From Adenophora triphylla var. japonica (taxonomy: Eukaryota > Streptophyta > Magnoliopsida > Asterales > Campanulaceae), in contig JAFEMH010000164.1 in assembly GCA_022495995.1 (NCBI GenBank), positions 372,001 through 436,000 on the forward strand: DNA of 64,000 nucleotides, in the 5' to 3' direction. Of this stretch, positions 22,906-33,622 are shown in pieces. Numbering within the stretch: the first letter of the stretch is position 1; each line of letters starts with the position of its first letter. Under the pieces are notes generated by a model that had not been told where the DNA came from, searched no databases, and saw nothing but the letters and a program-made list of their open reading frames with translations. Position numbers and translations under genes: made by a program.

Positions 22906-23328
22906 CTTACAAAAAACTCGTTTTTTCTTAAGCTTAGAAAAAACGTGTTTTGTTTTTTCCGTTAGTGCCAGTGCCAGTTTAACAAAGTGACAGTGTAACA
23001 AAATGCCAGTGCATGTGTAACAAAGTGCCAGTGTAAAAAAGTGTCAGTGCCAATTTAACAAAGTCCCAGTGTAACAAAGTGCCAGTGCATAGTGCATGTG
23101 TAACAAAGTGCCAGTGTAAAAAAGTGTCAGTGTCAGTTTAACAAAGTGTCAGTGTTAGTGTAACAAAGTGTCAGTGTAAAAAAGTGTCAGTGCATGTATA
23201 TTAAGTGTCAGTGTAAAAAGTGTCAGTGTTAGTGTAATAAAGTGCAAGTGTAAAAAAGTGTTAGTGTTATTAAGTGCCAGTGTAAAACACGTTTTTCCTA
23301 AGTTTAAAAAAAATGCATTTTTTGTAAG
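22906..23328. mobile_element. Non-autonomous inverted-repeat element with GTGCCAGTG repeats
   Basis: The ends are inverted copies of about 45 bp: CTTACAAAAAACTCG... on the left and ...TGCATTTTTTGTAAG on the right. The left arm includes an imperfect palindrome at 22919-22945 centred on AAGCTT. The interior is almost entirely repeated AACAAAGTGCCAGTG/GTAAAAAAGTGTCAGTG units. The left end resembles the sequence at 55839-55880, before the large Mutator-like element. A matching target duplication was not seen. Confidence 0.7.
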
Positions 23329-23351
23329 ACCAACTCTTATTTATTTGTATA

Positions 23352-23457
23352 CTAGTACATGTGCCCGTGTCCGAGGACACGGGTTTTTTTTTTTAATTAA
23401 CATAAATCTCCTAGCACATGCCCGTGTCCAAGGTCACGTGAGATTTTTTTTTTATAT

Positions 23458-23491
<34 letters not shown>

Positions 23492-23625
23492 ATGTATGTC
23501 GCACGACATACAAAGGTGGCAGGGCAAAACAGGAAAGGGAGTGAATAGTGAGGGCAAAAGAGTCATTTCTGCCCGTGTAACTGTTCACTCAACTGTTCCA
23601 AAACACCCTTCATTTATACTATAGA
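23352..23625 (-). mobile_element. Short non-autonomous Helitron, 274 bp
   Basis: On the minus strand it starts A|TCTATAGTATAAATG at 23625 and ends in a hairpin (CCCGTGTCC/GGACACGGG) plus CACATGTACTAG|T at 23352. These are the Helitron hallmarks: 5' TC, 3' hairpin, CTAG, and insertion between A and T. A second, weaker hairpin plus CATGTGCTAG lies inside at 23411-23445, like an older or duplicated end. No coding sequence. It is closely related to 28247-28516. Confidence 0.85.
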
Positions 23626-23811
23626 TTATTAAAAATTATTCAATTATTATTTCACGCATCTCGAAATAATTATTAATTTTAATAGGAAAAACAATGTTTG
23701 TAATGTTTGAAGTTTAGAATGACAAGGAACTGCAAGCACGTTACATCCTTTGCAAGAAGATGATGAAAAATACAAGATTAATTATATTTGAGGTAAGTTT
23801 CACGTAAAGAT

Positions 23812-24550
23812 TAGAGTCGTTAATTCGGGATAATATGACAAGATGGGACGAAAGTATGATATTCCGCGACTACGCGGGACGGGACGTCCCAAAGTATTTG
23901 CGGCCCTGAAATTTCCCATCCCGTTTCAAATCTACCTTAGGACGCGGGTCAATACGAAATAATGCAGGACAAGAAAAAGCGATCACAAAAAATGAATGTG
24001 CAAGTAGAAGTGAGAAATTAATATCCTACGATAACAAGAAAAGATTTCAATGAGATTGGGAGAATGTTAATGCAACTAATTAAGTCATTATACTAATATA
24101 AATAATAAGAACTAAACCAAATCTCACAAAATATCATTATGGTTATCCTTCTAACTTTTAGAGAAAAATTGAGCACCGCTAGAAAAGAGAAAGAAAAAGA
24201 ATGTAATTAGGATTTATTGATTGCCTTTGAGGCTTTGGGCTTTTTTAACCCTTTGTGACTTGTTGTCTCCGACAGACAGCAATCCGGCGTCCATGGTTAA
24301 AGTTAAAGCGTGCATTTTATTTTATTTTTAAGGATTTAGCAATTGGCAAGAGGCATTTGGGTTTGGGGTTTAAAAATAATAGTGAAATTTTTTTTAAAAA
24401 AAATGTGGTACGTCCTGTCCCGTCTTGTCCCAAATGGGATGTCCCGAATAGGCTCTCTTTTAACGAGATTAGAATATACTATCCCATTTCATCCCATTTA
24501 TATGATGAGACAAGCCATCCCGATGATATTGTCTCAAATTGACGGCTCTA
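23812..24550. mobile_element. Inverted-repeat element (MITE-like), about 740 bp
   Basis: The left end TTAGAGTCGTTAATTCGGGA and the right end read inverted (TTAGAGCCGTCAATTTGAGA) match over about 45 bases with some changes. Subterminal GGGACG/CGTCCC and ATCCCATTTC blocks recur. No transposase is seen. The superfamily is not certain because a clean TSD was not found. Confidence 0.55.
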
Positions 24551-24632
24551 AATATGTAAGACCCAATATTTAATTCCTATTGATCAAGTAACCAAAAGTC
24601 GAGATAAATATCGCCACAAAATATTTAACAGA

Positions 24633-24801
24633 AAATTTTGGGGGAAACAAATATTATAAAAAGTTTTGTTTTTAACTTAAAAAATCGGTACATAAATTTT
24701 AAACCAAACTAACCCGGGTTTTTTAACCAGTCATTGAACCGATTTTAAAAATAAAACAGGGCTTTTTATAATATTTGGAAAAACTAGTTTCTCCCAAAAC
24801 C
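24633..24801. repeat. Foldback repeat, about 170 bp
   Basis: The left arm (ATTTTGGGGGAAAC... AAATATTATAAAAAG) and the right arm (CTTTTTATAATATTTGG...GTTTCTCCCAAAAC) are inverted copies of about 45 bases. The similar TTTAATTCCTATT occurs on each side (24567 and 24812), a possible flanking duplication. Probably a small MITE. Confidence 0.5.
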
Positions 24802-25059
24802 AACTCAATATTTAATTCCTATTAATTGTTCAAACAATCATCAGATGGTCGGTACTATATGAATCTCTCTCTCTTCAGTCTACACACATATACATCCCTT
24901 AGAAGTGGAAATATTCCAGCTCTAAATTTGAAGATCCATTGGTAACAATAATTTTTGTAACTTTTTTTTCGTTGGTATTTTATTTTTTTCACAACTTATT
25001 TGCTTAAAGAGTGTTTATTGACCGATTTTTGTGACAATGATTTTTCATGTTGATTGTAG

Positions 25060-26782
25060 ATAAACACTTGTAATGGGGATGCCGATGCTGGCAAGCCAGA
25101 AAAGGTAGGCAAGGCGAAGGCTAAGGCAGTTGAGAAAATTGACAATGGGGTTGAAGATGAAGACAACGACTTAGAATTGGACTTGGAGGATTTCAATGTG
25201 GATGAAGATGACGAAGAGGAGAGTGAAAATGAGGGAGAGGAGGATGAAGAAGATAGGGAAAAGGAGGCGGGCGGCCATGTCGGTGTTGAAGATACGTTTT
25301 TTAAGATAAATGAATAAGAGGAGTATTTAGAGGATGATGAAGCTAGAGAGTATGGCACAACAAAGAAAAAGACTGTCAAAAGAGTGGAAAATGAGGATGA
25401 AGAAGATGATGAAGAGGATGACGAAGATGATGAGGTGAGGATATGCATTTTGCGTTTATGTATTTGTCACAATGGCTGGGTTATTTGATTTTATTTATAT
25501 TTAAGTACAAAATAGATGGTTGTCCTTTTTGTAATTTGGTTGATTTTATTGGTAAAAAGATGGTCTTGCACTTATTTTAGCAATTGAACTTGCTTTTGTA
25601 GTTTGGGCTCGAGGAGGATGATGAAGAAGCTGAGGAAGATGTCAGGTGCTGTTTTCTTTCTTTCTTATTCCTTACTTTACTTCAAGTAGTAGTTATGTCA
25701 ATGTGAGTTGCTTTCTTCAATCAACACTAATGCTTTTCCAGGATGGAAAATTGCAGAGTAGGTTATTGCTGTTAATTTCAGTTCGGTATTGGGAGGATCT
25801 ATGGAACAATAATGCATTTGTCTACTGTTTATCCTTTCCTTGTCTGTTAAAGATAGTTGAGCATCTTGATGTTATCTGAAACCACTATAAAAGTTAACCA
25901 GCATTTCTCGGCCCATCTCCCCGAACTTCCCAGTTTATAGTAATCTAGCAGCACAGCAGCAATTTCTCAACATATCTTTTTTTTTTTTAAATACACCTTT
26001 ATTTGATGCATTTACTTGTCAATGTTTTATAAGGGCCTTATTGTACTTGTGTAGATATGAGGACTTCTTTGGTGATAAGAAGAAAGATAAGAAGGGGACA
26101 CCTTATGGTGCTAGAAAAGAAAGTGATAAAATAACTGATAAGAAGAGAAGACCTAAATGGATTCAGGAAGTTAATAATTTAGATGTCGCTGATGAAAAGG
26201 ATGATGAGATGACTGATAAGAAGAGAAAGTCTAAACTGATTGAGGAATCTGATGGTTCGGACTCCGGAGATGAAGAAGATGATGAGATGGATGCTGATAA
26301 TCAGGTAATGTGATGCTTCTAATATCTGTGCATATTATGCACTATTTATACTGGTATTTTTAGTTAACATATTGAAGCTTGCTTGTTTTCTACTTCTGCA
26401 GAAGAATGAACCTCTTTCAACCCACGAGAAGAATCTTCAGAAACAACGTTCCAAAATAGAGGAAATGGAGAAGGCAAACATGGAACCAAAAACGTGGACC
26501 ATGCAGGGGGAGGTAACAGTTCTTATCTCTAATTATACTACTAGATAATACGTTCTTCTAATTCCCCCCGATTGTTCTTGGATTTTGGATTGAAACAATG
26601 TTGAAAATGCAAATTAAAAAGTTAAATAATTGGATCTGGTAATAGATAACTGCTGCTAAAAGGCCAAAGGATAGTGCATTAGAGGTTGTTCTTGATTATC
26701 AACGCAATGTGAAAGCAGCTCCTGTGATTATGGAGGAAGTTACTGAATCCCTTGAAGATCCGATTCGAAACGAATTTACGAG
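25060..26782 (+). pseudogene. MPP10 (U3 snoRNP protein) gene fragment, five exons, non-functional
   Basis: Five exons with good GT-AG borders join in phase: 25060-25434, 25602-25645, 26055-26304, 26402-26512 and 26646-26782. The product is very acidic, then has EDFFGDKKKDKKG, LSTHEKNLQKQRSKIEEMEK, EPKTWTMQGE and TAAKRPKDSALEVVLDYQRN. I recognise this as plant MPP10, a subunit of the nucleolar U3 particle for 18S rRNA processing. The N-terminus and conserved C-terminus are missing, and an in-frame TAA (25315-25317) replaces the Met of the INEMEEYLEDDEAREYG-type motif. It sits upstream of a Helitron 3' end at 27899, so capture by a Helitron is the likely origin (inference). Introns are retained, which excludes a processed copy. 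Confidence 0.85.
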
Positions 26783-27868
26783 GTAACCATTTTCTCCTTT
26801 TAAAATTAAGTTTCCCTATTTGAAAGTGAAATCTTTTGAATTTCATGTTTTTATGATTTATCTTATCGGTTTGATCTATTTGAATTATCATTTTACAAGG
26901 TTTATCCGGTTGTTTATAACACTAATCTTTGAATCAACTTGAGATTCGCTGATGCAGTTAGCTTCTGTATCGTGCGAAAATGTTACGTACCATGCCTCGA
27001 TGCACTTCTTCCATCTATTAAAGATTTTGATGGGGTTTGATCATGAACTCTTTCAAGACGTGTTCTGAAGTTTAAAGGGATTTCGAAAGTTACTTGGTGA
27101 ACTTGTTATATGTTTAAAGAAATCAAACTTTTTGAAGTATTTGCAGTAGCAAACACATAAATGCCTTAATGATCAAATTATGTGTTTGCATGTAGAACTC
27201 AAGACTTTCATGATAGTTGTTAATATTATGTGGTTTCCTTGAGCATAGTTATTTATTCGAAATTAAATTTTAGATAGACATGTATAGACTCTTACATGTT
27301 CTTTTTGTTCCCTTTATTCAATTAGCAATTTTTTTACATAAAAATAAATAAATATATTGTATGTACTAGCTGTTTTTATTTAAAAATTGTCTATAACAAA
27401 ATTTATTATAATGTGCTATATTGGTATGATTCTAATTGTTTTGAAGCATATTTGGGCCACATTTTTTATATTGACTTTGTCCAAAAGTATCTAATTCATA
27501 TATTACAATACCGAAAATGATTTTTCGGAACATAATATAACAACAGATGGAAGTCAAAATAATCGTTGCCTTTCCTCTCCTCAACCATTATTGGATTTAT
27601 CTAATGGTACGATAATCTTTATTTTCCTTTACATTTTATTTTAAATGTTTCATTGATAAATTTGAGATGGTTATTTATTCAGGGAATATTCTTGAGACAA
27701 GCAATAATAGAAAACTTTATCAATTTCCATCATGAAACAACAAATGTTGTTTACAAAGAAAATTTTCAAAATTTGTAGTTGTTATTGTTAATTCCATTAT
27801 GAATATTTTTAATGACATTTTTAGCAACTTTTTTTATTTTGTTTTCGTTATTTCTTACAGTTTGTTGG
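26783..27868. other. Non-coding stretch between the MPP10 fragment and the Helitron end
   Basis: No further MPP10 exon is recognised after the donor at 26783. A moderately GC-balanced stretch at 26940-27110 could be another captured piece, but I cannot assign it. The rest is AT-rich. Confidence 0.4.
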
Positions 27869-27899
27869 TCGTGCGTTTAACGCACGGGTGTTATACTAG
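27868..27899 (+). mobile_element. Helitron 3' end (plus strand)
   Basis: An 8-bp-stem hairpin CGTGCGTT/AACGCACG is followed by GGTGTTATACTAG|T, the Helitron 3' signature. The matching 5' TC end could not be fixed; it presumably lies upstream of the MPP10 fragment. Confidence 0.75.
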
Positions 27900-27950
27900 T
27901 TCCTATTAATTGTTCGTGCCTAGATTTTGCTTATGCATAAAAATTACTTA

Positions 27951-28158
27951 CTCCTCCATCCCGGTTTTAAGATTTTTAATTGTAATATTACTTAAAATTA
28001 ACAATAGAACTCACTTATCATTGTTACAACAAAAACTCTCCACCCACTCTCTCTCACTATAATTTTCATCTCAAAATATTTACTTTTTCTTAATTTTCGT
28101 AACAAGTCAAACTAGAAACATTAAATCGGGACGAAACATTAAATCAAAACGGAGGGAG
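27951..28158. mobile_element. Stowaway-type MITE
   Basis: Ends CTCCTCCATCCCGGTTTTAA and ...AAAACGGAGGGAG inverted, flanked by TA. About 208 bp, AT-rich, no coding sequence. Confidence 0.7.
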
Positions 28159-28246
28159 TATGACTTATAAATCTCGCCACAAAATATAAAACATTTATAG
28201 TGTACTTAAGTTAAATATTTAATAGTACATCATAAAATATAAAACA

Positions 28247-28516
28247 CTAGCCTAAGCCCGTGTCCAAGGTTACGTTTTTTGTTTTTTTGTTTTTGTTTTA
28301 ATTTTTTCTTTAATTTAATTTTTTTTTTTTTAAATATGCCCGTGTCCAAGGTCACATTTTTTTAAAACTATTTTTTTTTAAAAAAAAAAAAATTTAATTT
28401 TTTTTTTTTAAGGGCAAAATGGGAAAGGGAGTAAATAGTGAAGGCAAAATGGTCATTTTCGCTGATAGAACTATTCACACCACTGTTCAAAACAATGGTG
28501 TGATTTATAATATAGA
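28247..28516 (-). mobile_element. Short non-autonomous Helitron, 270 bp
   Basis: The minus strand starts A|TCTATATTATAAATCACACC at 28516 and ends ...CCTTGGACACGGGCTTAGGCTAG|T at 28247. The interior shares GGGAAAGGGAGTRAATAGTGA and flanking sequence with 23352-23625, so both belong to one family. Here one hairpin arm has decayed (GTAACC versus GGACAC). Confidence 0.85.
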
Positions 28517-28614
28517 TTTACAAACATATGAAAATGTTTAATTTACATCGCATACATACACTACAAATTACTAATATTTTATATTTTATATAGTAAAAGT
28601 TTATATAAATAATA

Positions 28615-28981
28615 CTCCCTCCTTTCCACCTCAAGGTTTTACCTTGAGGTTTACACGTTTTTTAAGAAATTTTTTTAAAGTGGGTAAAAAATTTAAGGAG
28701 AGAAAATGTAAAAGTTAAATGTGCGATAGGGAATAGGAGAGAAAATGTAAAAGTTAAAAATATTTAATAGGAGAGAGAATGAGTGGGAGGAATAGTAAGT
28801 TAATAATTGGTTCTTTGTAAATATGTTAACTTTATAAGGGTATAATGAATGGTTTTTTTGTAAATATATGGAGATGATAAGGGTATAAATATATGAAAAA
28901 CTTTTCATTTAAGAAAGGGAACCTTGAAATGGGACGACTCAAAAGAGAAAGGTGGAACCTTGAGGTGTGGGACGGAGGGAG
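28615..28981. mobile_element. Stowaway-type MITE
   Basis: CTCCCTCCTTTCCACCTCAAGG at the left and inverted CCTTGAGGTGTGGGACGGAGGGAG at the right (joined here only as ends), with TA on both sides. AT-rich interior. Confidence 0.8.
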
Positions 28982-29307
28982 TAGTTTTTTAAGAAAAAAG
29001 AGTGAAAAAAAAAAAGCTTGAACCGTTCTTCACGTTGATACCACCGTGGCACCGCATGGCAGGATATGACCCAAAGAGTCGTTACAATGACGTACTCGCC
29101 AAGCCCTAACATGTTGAAAAGTTTCCTTGTCTGAATTTGAATATTAAGCAATTCATCATTATCATTACTCGTTACTTGGGGAACCAGAAAAACTAAAATT
29201 GAATATTAAGCAATTCAACATTTATTCATTTTTTTCTACTAAAAATTAACATTTTCAAAATAACTCTTAAATGTGAAATGATTATTCATTTCAAGACAAA
29301 TGGAATA

Positions 29308-29580
29308 CTCCCTCTGTCCCGCTACAACTCACACAGTTACTGTTTACACGAGAATTAAGGAGAAAGTTAGTGAAGTAAGTATTGTGAGTACGAAATTGAA
29401 AAGTGAGGTTGAAGAGAGAAAGTGAGGTAGAAAATAGTGAGTTGATTGGTGTTGTGAGTATAGAAGTAAAGTAGGAGAGATAATTAATGAGTGAAATAAT
29501 AAAGATTCTTTGTCATTTTAGGAAGTGTAATTTGTAATGAGACGCCCAATGAGAAAAGTGTGTTGGTTGTAGCGGGAAGT
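29308..29580. mobile_element. Stowaway-type MITE, right terminus eroded
   Basis: It starts CTCCCTCTGTCCCGCTACAA after TA. The right side has the inverted TTGTAGCGGGA but then lacks the usual ACGGAGGGAG end. Confidence 0.65.
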
Positions 29581-29709
29581 GTGTCACATATTTAAGTCCA
29601 TCACAAAATAGATATTGTGTCCATTATAGTAATGTAAAAAAAAACACTCATTAAATAGTTTAACAAGTTAGATGCGTAACTGCAACCCTTATTATTATAG
29701 AAATAATAA

Positions 29710-30037
29710 TCTATAAATATTATATAGCAGAGTCCCTATTCCATTCCTTAGCGCGCCACGTGAATTTATGACATGGAATTTCACGTGGCATTCATCATGT
29801 ATTCGGCCAATAGGATTCTATCAATATGCTGACTGTTTATCTCTTAATTATTTTATTTTTATTTTTTTAAAGGTCCTAATTTAAAATTTAAAGATTCCTA
29901 ATATATAGCCACAAAATCTCAAATATCAAGATAGAGATACGATTTCTTCATAAATACAGTATAAAAACAAAAAAAGAGATATGATTAGATTAAGATTGAT
30001 TTATTGAAATATTAAAAATTCAAAAAAGATATGTGAT
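29710..30037 (+). mobile_element. Helitron 5' end, interrupted by the copia element
   Basis: A|TCTATAAATATTATATAG followed by GACATGGAATTTCACGTGGC resembles the Helitron 5' end at 40790 (TCTATATATATAATATAG, then ...CGTGGAATTTCATGTGGC). The copia element at 30038-36272 interrupts the sequence. No 3' end was located beyond it. Confidence 0.6.
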
Positions 30038-30874
30038 TGTTGGAACTTGTGTATGGCTTCTTTAAGACTTAACAGAAAAACTGACAGCAAAAGTAACGGA
30101 GATTGAAAAACAAACGAATTCAAGTCGAGTCGTGTATTTAATACAATCTCCGTAAGAGTTATTTGTCCCGCACTGGTGCTTACGGTTGTATGACAAAACT
30201 CTAGTAAGATAAAACGACTTACTATTAGTTATAAGGAGCACTCCAATATAACTAATCTAACGAACAACACAAGGTTTTAGAACTTTGGACTTGAAAAGAT
30301 TGAATGCAACAATATGCAATGATTTGGGTATGTTAATCTATCTCTCTAGAGGGTAAAAGGCTCAGAATGACTGTGTATGTAAATTGAAATTCGGAGGGAA
30401 ACTATTTAAAGAAAGTTAAAGGGTTCATGGCTGTTCACTCCAAGAGGTGCCAAAACTGTTCAGAATCTGAGCACGAGCGCGGCCGCTCTTGCCTTGAGCG
30501 CGACCGCGCTCTTATGCCGAGATCAACCCCATGTTTTACTTAACTCAGCGCGGCCGCTCTAGGCTGGAGCGCGACCGCGCTGAAGCCCAGAAAATTGCCT
30601 CTTCGAACAGTTGCGATTGATCAATCAGTCCAAGCACGTTTTGGCTAATTCAAATCAATTTTAACCCTTTATTTAACTTCCGTTAAGTTACAAAAACACT
30701 TGTCATTAATTCTCATTCACCCTAAATGGTTTTTGAGACATTAAATGAGTTTAATAATCTACAACAAATGTAGAATACATTTTGTAACTAGTTCCGTTAA
30801 CACATAACGAACTTCCGTTAGAAATCTAGGTCAACGTTAAGTAAAACTTAACTTTCCGTTACCCATTTCCAACA
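30038..30874 (-). repeat. 3' LTR of the copia element
   Basis: 837 bp, TGTTGGAA...TTCCAACA. It contains the ACTATTTAAAG block near 30403, a GCGCGGCCGC pair at about 30475-30585, and CGTAAGAGTTATTT at 30151-30164, the partner of the primer-site sequence. Confidence 0.95.
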
Positions 30875-31594
30875 ATCCCCCACATGAATGACAATTAATG
30901 CATGAATGCAATTTCGTCCAAAGTTACGCGAACTATTATTACATCGGAATAGATAGCTTGTGGCCTTGAATCTTCCCTAGTGAAATATTATCGGATATAC
31001 TAGCCATTTGGTAGCGAGTCGCTTTGAACCGGTGGTGTCGGGTGTATACCAAGACAATAATACTCACATAATAATTGCTCTAACAATTGTTGTTCTCACG
31101 TTTTGTCCATTTTGGCCCTGGACCGTATCTCATTCATAAGCGTTCATTTAGAGGCGGCCTTATTACCTCTCACTTATATAGGTGATTCTCACTATAAGGA
31201 GTATCATACCTACTCCACCCGTAAGTATAGAAATCATTAAAAGTTTTCTCAACTTAACCTTACCACTCGCCGTACATGTGTTTGTACTTGGATGTTACGG
31301 GAATGAGTATTCAACATCTCCGGGTTAATAAACCGAGTTGTTGTTTCCAAGTAACTCTACTAGAACTTATAACTTGGTTGTCTCATTGAACCGAGGGCAC
31401 GGGATCTCCATTTCTCAAGGTTGAGTGTCCGCTATAAGTTCTTTTGTTGTGGGTTTTAAACCCATTCCCCTTAACAGTTTATACAGTTGATCTCTATTTA
31501 TACCTTTGGTAAATGGATCCGCTAAGTTATCACATGATTTTACATAATCAATGGTGATAACGCCATTCTTGATCAAGCATGTCTAATGGTATTG

Positions 31595-31626
<32 letters not shown>

Positions 31627-31991
31627 GTACATACTATTCTCGTGCCCTTCCAATTGCCGATTGACTATCACAATGGATTAGTACAAAGAGTACGGGTTTG
31701 CTCCAACAAGGAACATCCTCCCGGGGAAGTTCTTAAGCCATTCTGCTTCTTCCCCAGGCTTTATCTAACGCGATAAACTCGGATTCCATCGTGGATCCGG
31801 CTATACACGTTTGTTTGGAGGATTTCCATGATACGCTCCTCCACCTATAGTGAATACATATCCACTTGTGGACTTAGAGTCATTCGTGTCCGATATTCAA
31901 TTGGCATCACAGTATCCTTCTAATACTGCTGGATATTTATTGTAAAGTATCCCATGGTTTAATGTATACTTTAAATATCTTAGTACTCTCA
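30875..31991 (-). pseudogene. Copia RNase H region and 3' untranslated part, degenerate
   Basis: The minus strand carries recognisable RNase H pieces in changing frames, such as [13 protein letters not shown] and [10 protein letters not shown] near 31740-31860. About 30875-31440 is the 3' untranslated part with no clear coding sequence. The enzyme would degrade the RNA strand during reverse transcription. Confidence 0.6.
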
Positions 31992-33548
31992 TTAGTGCTT
32001 TCCAATGATCGTACTAGGATTGCTTGTGAACCTACTTAGTTTACTCACTTGAATATGCAATGTCTGGGACGAGTACAATTTGTTAAGTACATCGACGCCA
32101 ATTATTCTTGCATATTCCAGGTTGAGAAAGCTGGTTCCCCTTTGTTCTTGGCTAAATGTAGAGCCAAGTCTACAGTGTCTTAGCTTGGGAGGGTCATCAA
32201 AGACATTAAATTTCCGAAGAACATTCTCTAGGTAATGGGATTGTGAAAGAACAAATCCTTCAGATGTTCTAGAGATCTTTATCCCTAATATTACATCAGC
32301 TAATCCCATGTCTTTCATGTCAAAGTTCTTCTTTAACATGCCTTTGGTATTCATGATTAAATCATGATTACTTCCCATTATGAGCATGTCGTCTACATAA
32401 AGACAAATGATAACGAATGATTCAGATGTTCCTTTAATGTAGACACATTTGTCACATTCATTGATCTTGAATCCATTCGATAACATGGTTCTATCGAACT
32501 TCTCATGCCATTGTTTAGGTGCTTGTTTTAGTCCATACAAGGATTTTACAAGTTTACACACCTTTCTTTCTTTACCAGGAACTATGAACCCTTCAGGTTG
32601 TTCCATGTAAATCTCTTCATCAAGTTCTCCATTTAGGAAAGCGAGTCTTCACATCCATTTGGTGTATCTCAAGATTATGCACTCTTTGCAATAGCTATGA
32701 GAACACGAATAGATGTGATCCTTGTGACGGGGAGTATGTATCGAAGAAATCATATCCCTCTTTACGTCTAAAGCCTTTGGCAACTAGCCTAGCTTTGTAC
32801 TTTTCGATAGATCCATCCGCCTTATACTTCCGTTTAAGGATCCATTTGCAACCTAATGGTTTGCAACCTGGAGGAGATCAACTAATTCCCAAGTATTGTT
32901 GAGCATTATGGATTCTATTTCACTGTTAATAGCTTCTTTCCAGAACGAACTATCCGGACCGGACAAAGCTTCTTTAACAGTTGATGGTTCGTTTTCTAAC
33001 ATGTAAGATAGAAAATCAGGACCAAAAGTCTTTTCCACTCTTGTCCTTTTGCTACGTCTCGGCTCTTCATATTCTATTTGAGAAGGACCGGTTGTAGACT
33101 CATGTGTTCTCTTATTAGAACCTACATCTTTCCTGTCCTTAACCGGAAAAATGTTTTCAAAGAATACCGCATTCCTTGATTCTATAGTAGTTCCTACGTG
33201 CATATCCGGAATGTCCGATTTATGCACTATAAACCGATAGGCACTACTATTATTGACATATCCAATAAAAACACAGTCAATGGTCTTTGGGCCAATCTTG
33301 ACTTGTTTAGGCTTAGGTACTTCAACCTTGGTCAAACACCCCCACACTTTAAGGTATTTAAAACATGGCCTACGATTATGCCACAATTCATAGGGCGTTT
33401 TATCAATACCTTTCTTGGGTATTTTATTAAGAACATAATTAGAAGTGAGTATTGCTTCCCCCCACAAGTTGTCGGGTAAGCCTTTGAACCGATCAAAAGC
33501 GCGTTCATCATCTCTTTGAGAGTACGGTTTTGCGTTCAGCAACTCCAT
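31992..33548 (-). pseudogene. Copia integrase C-terminal part and reverse transcriptase, frameshifted
   Basis: Frame 33548-32853 holds the integrase end (FKGLPDNLWGEAILTSNYVLN, TPYELWHNRRP, YLKVWGC) and the linker to RT (EAINSEIESIMLNNTWELV). Frame 32606-31992 holds the RT core (GLKQAPKQWHEKFD and the catalytic CLYVDDMLIMG). About 250 bases between them carry the RT N-terminus in other frames. The motifs are those of plant copia elements of the Tnt1 type. At least three small frame changes separate the pieces. Confidence 0.9.
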
Positions 33549-33622
33549 TAGATTGAGGGGTATATGGAGCCGTTGTTTGATGAATTATGCCGGATTCCCA
33601 ACATAATCCTTCAAACGGTGCT

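Noticed and set aside
24996..25448. Minus-strand frame of 150 codons, very rich in serine
   Set aside because: It is the reverse of the acidic (GAA/GAT-rich) MPP10 exon at 25060-25434 and has no features of its own.
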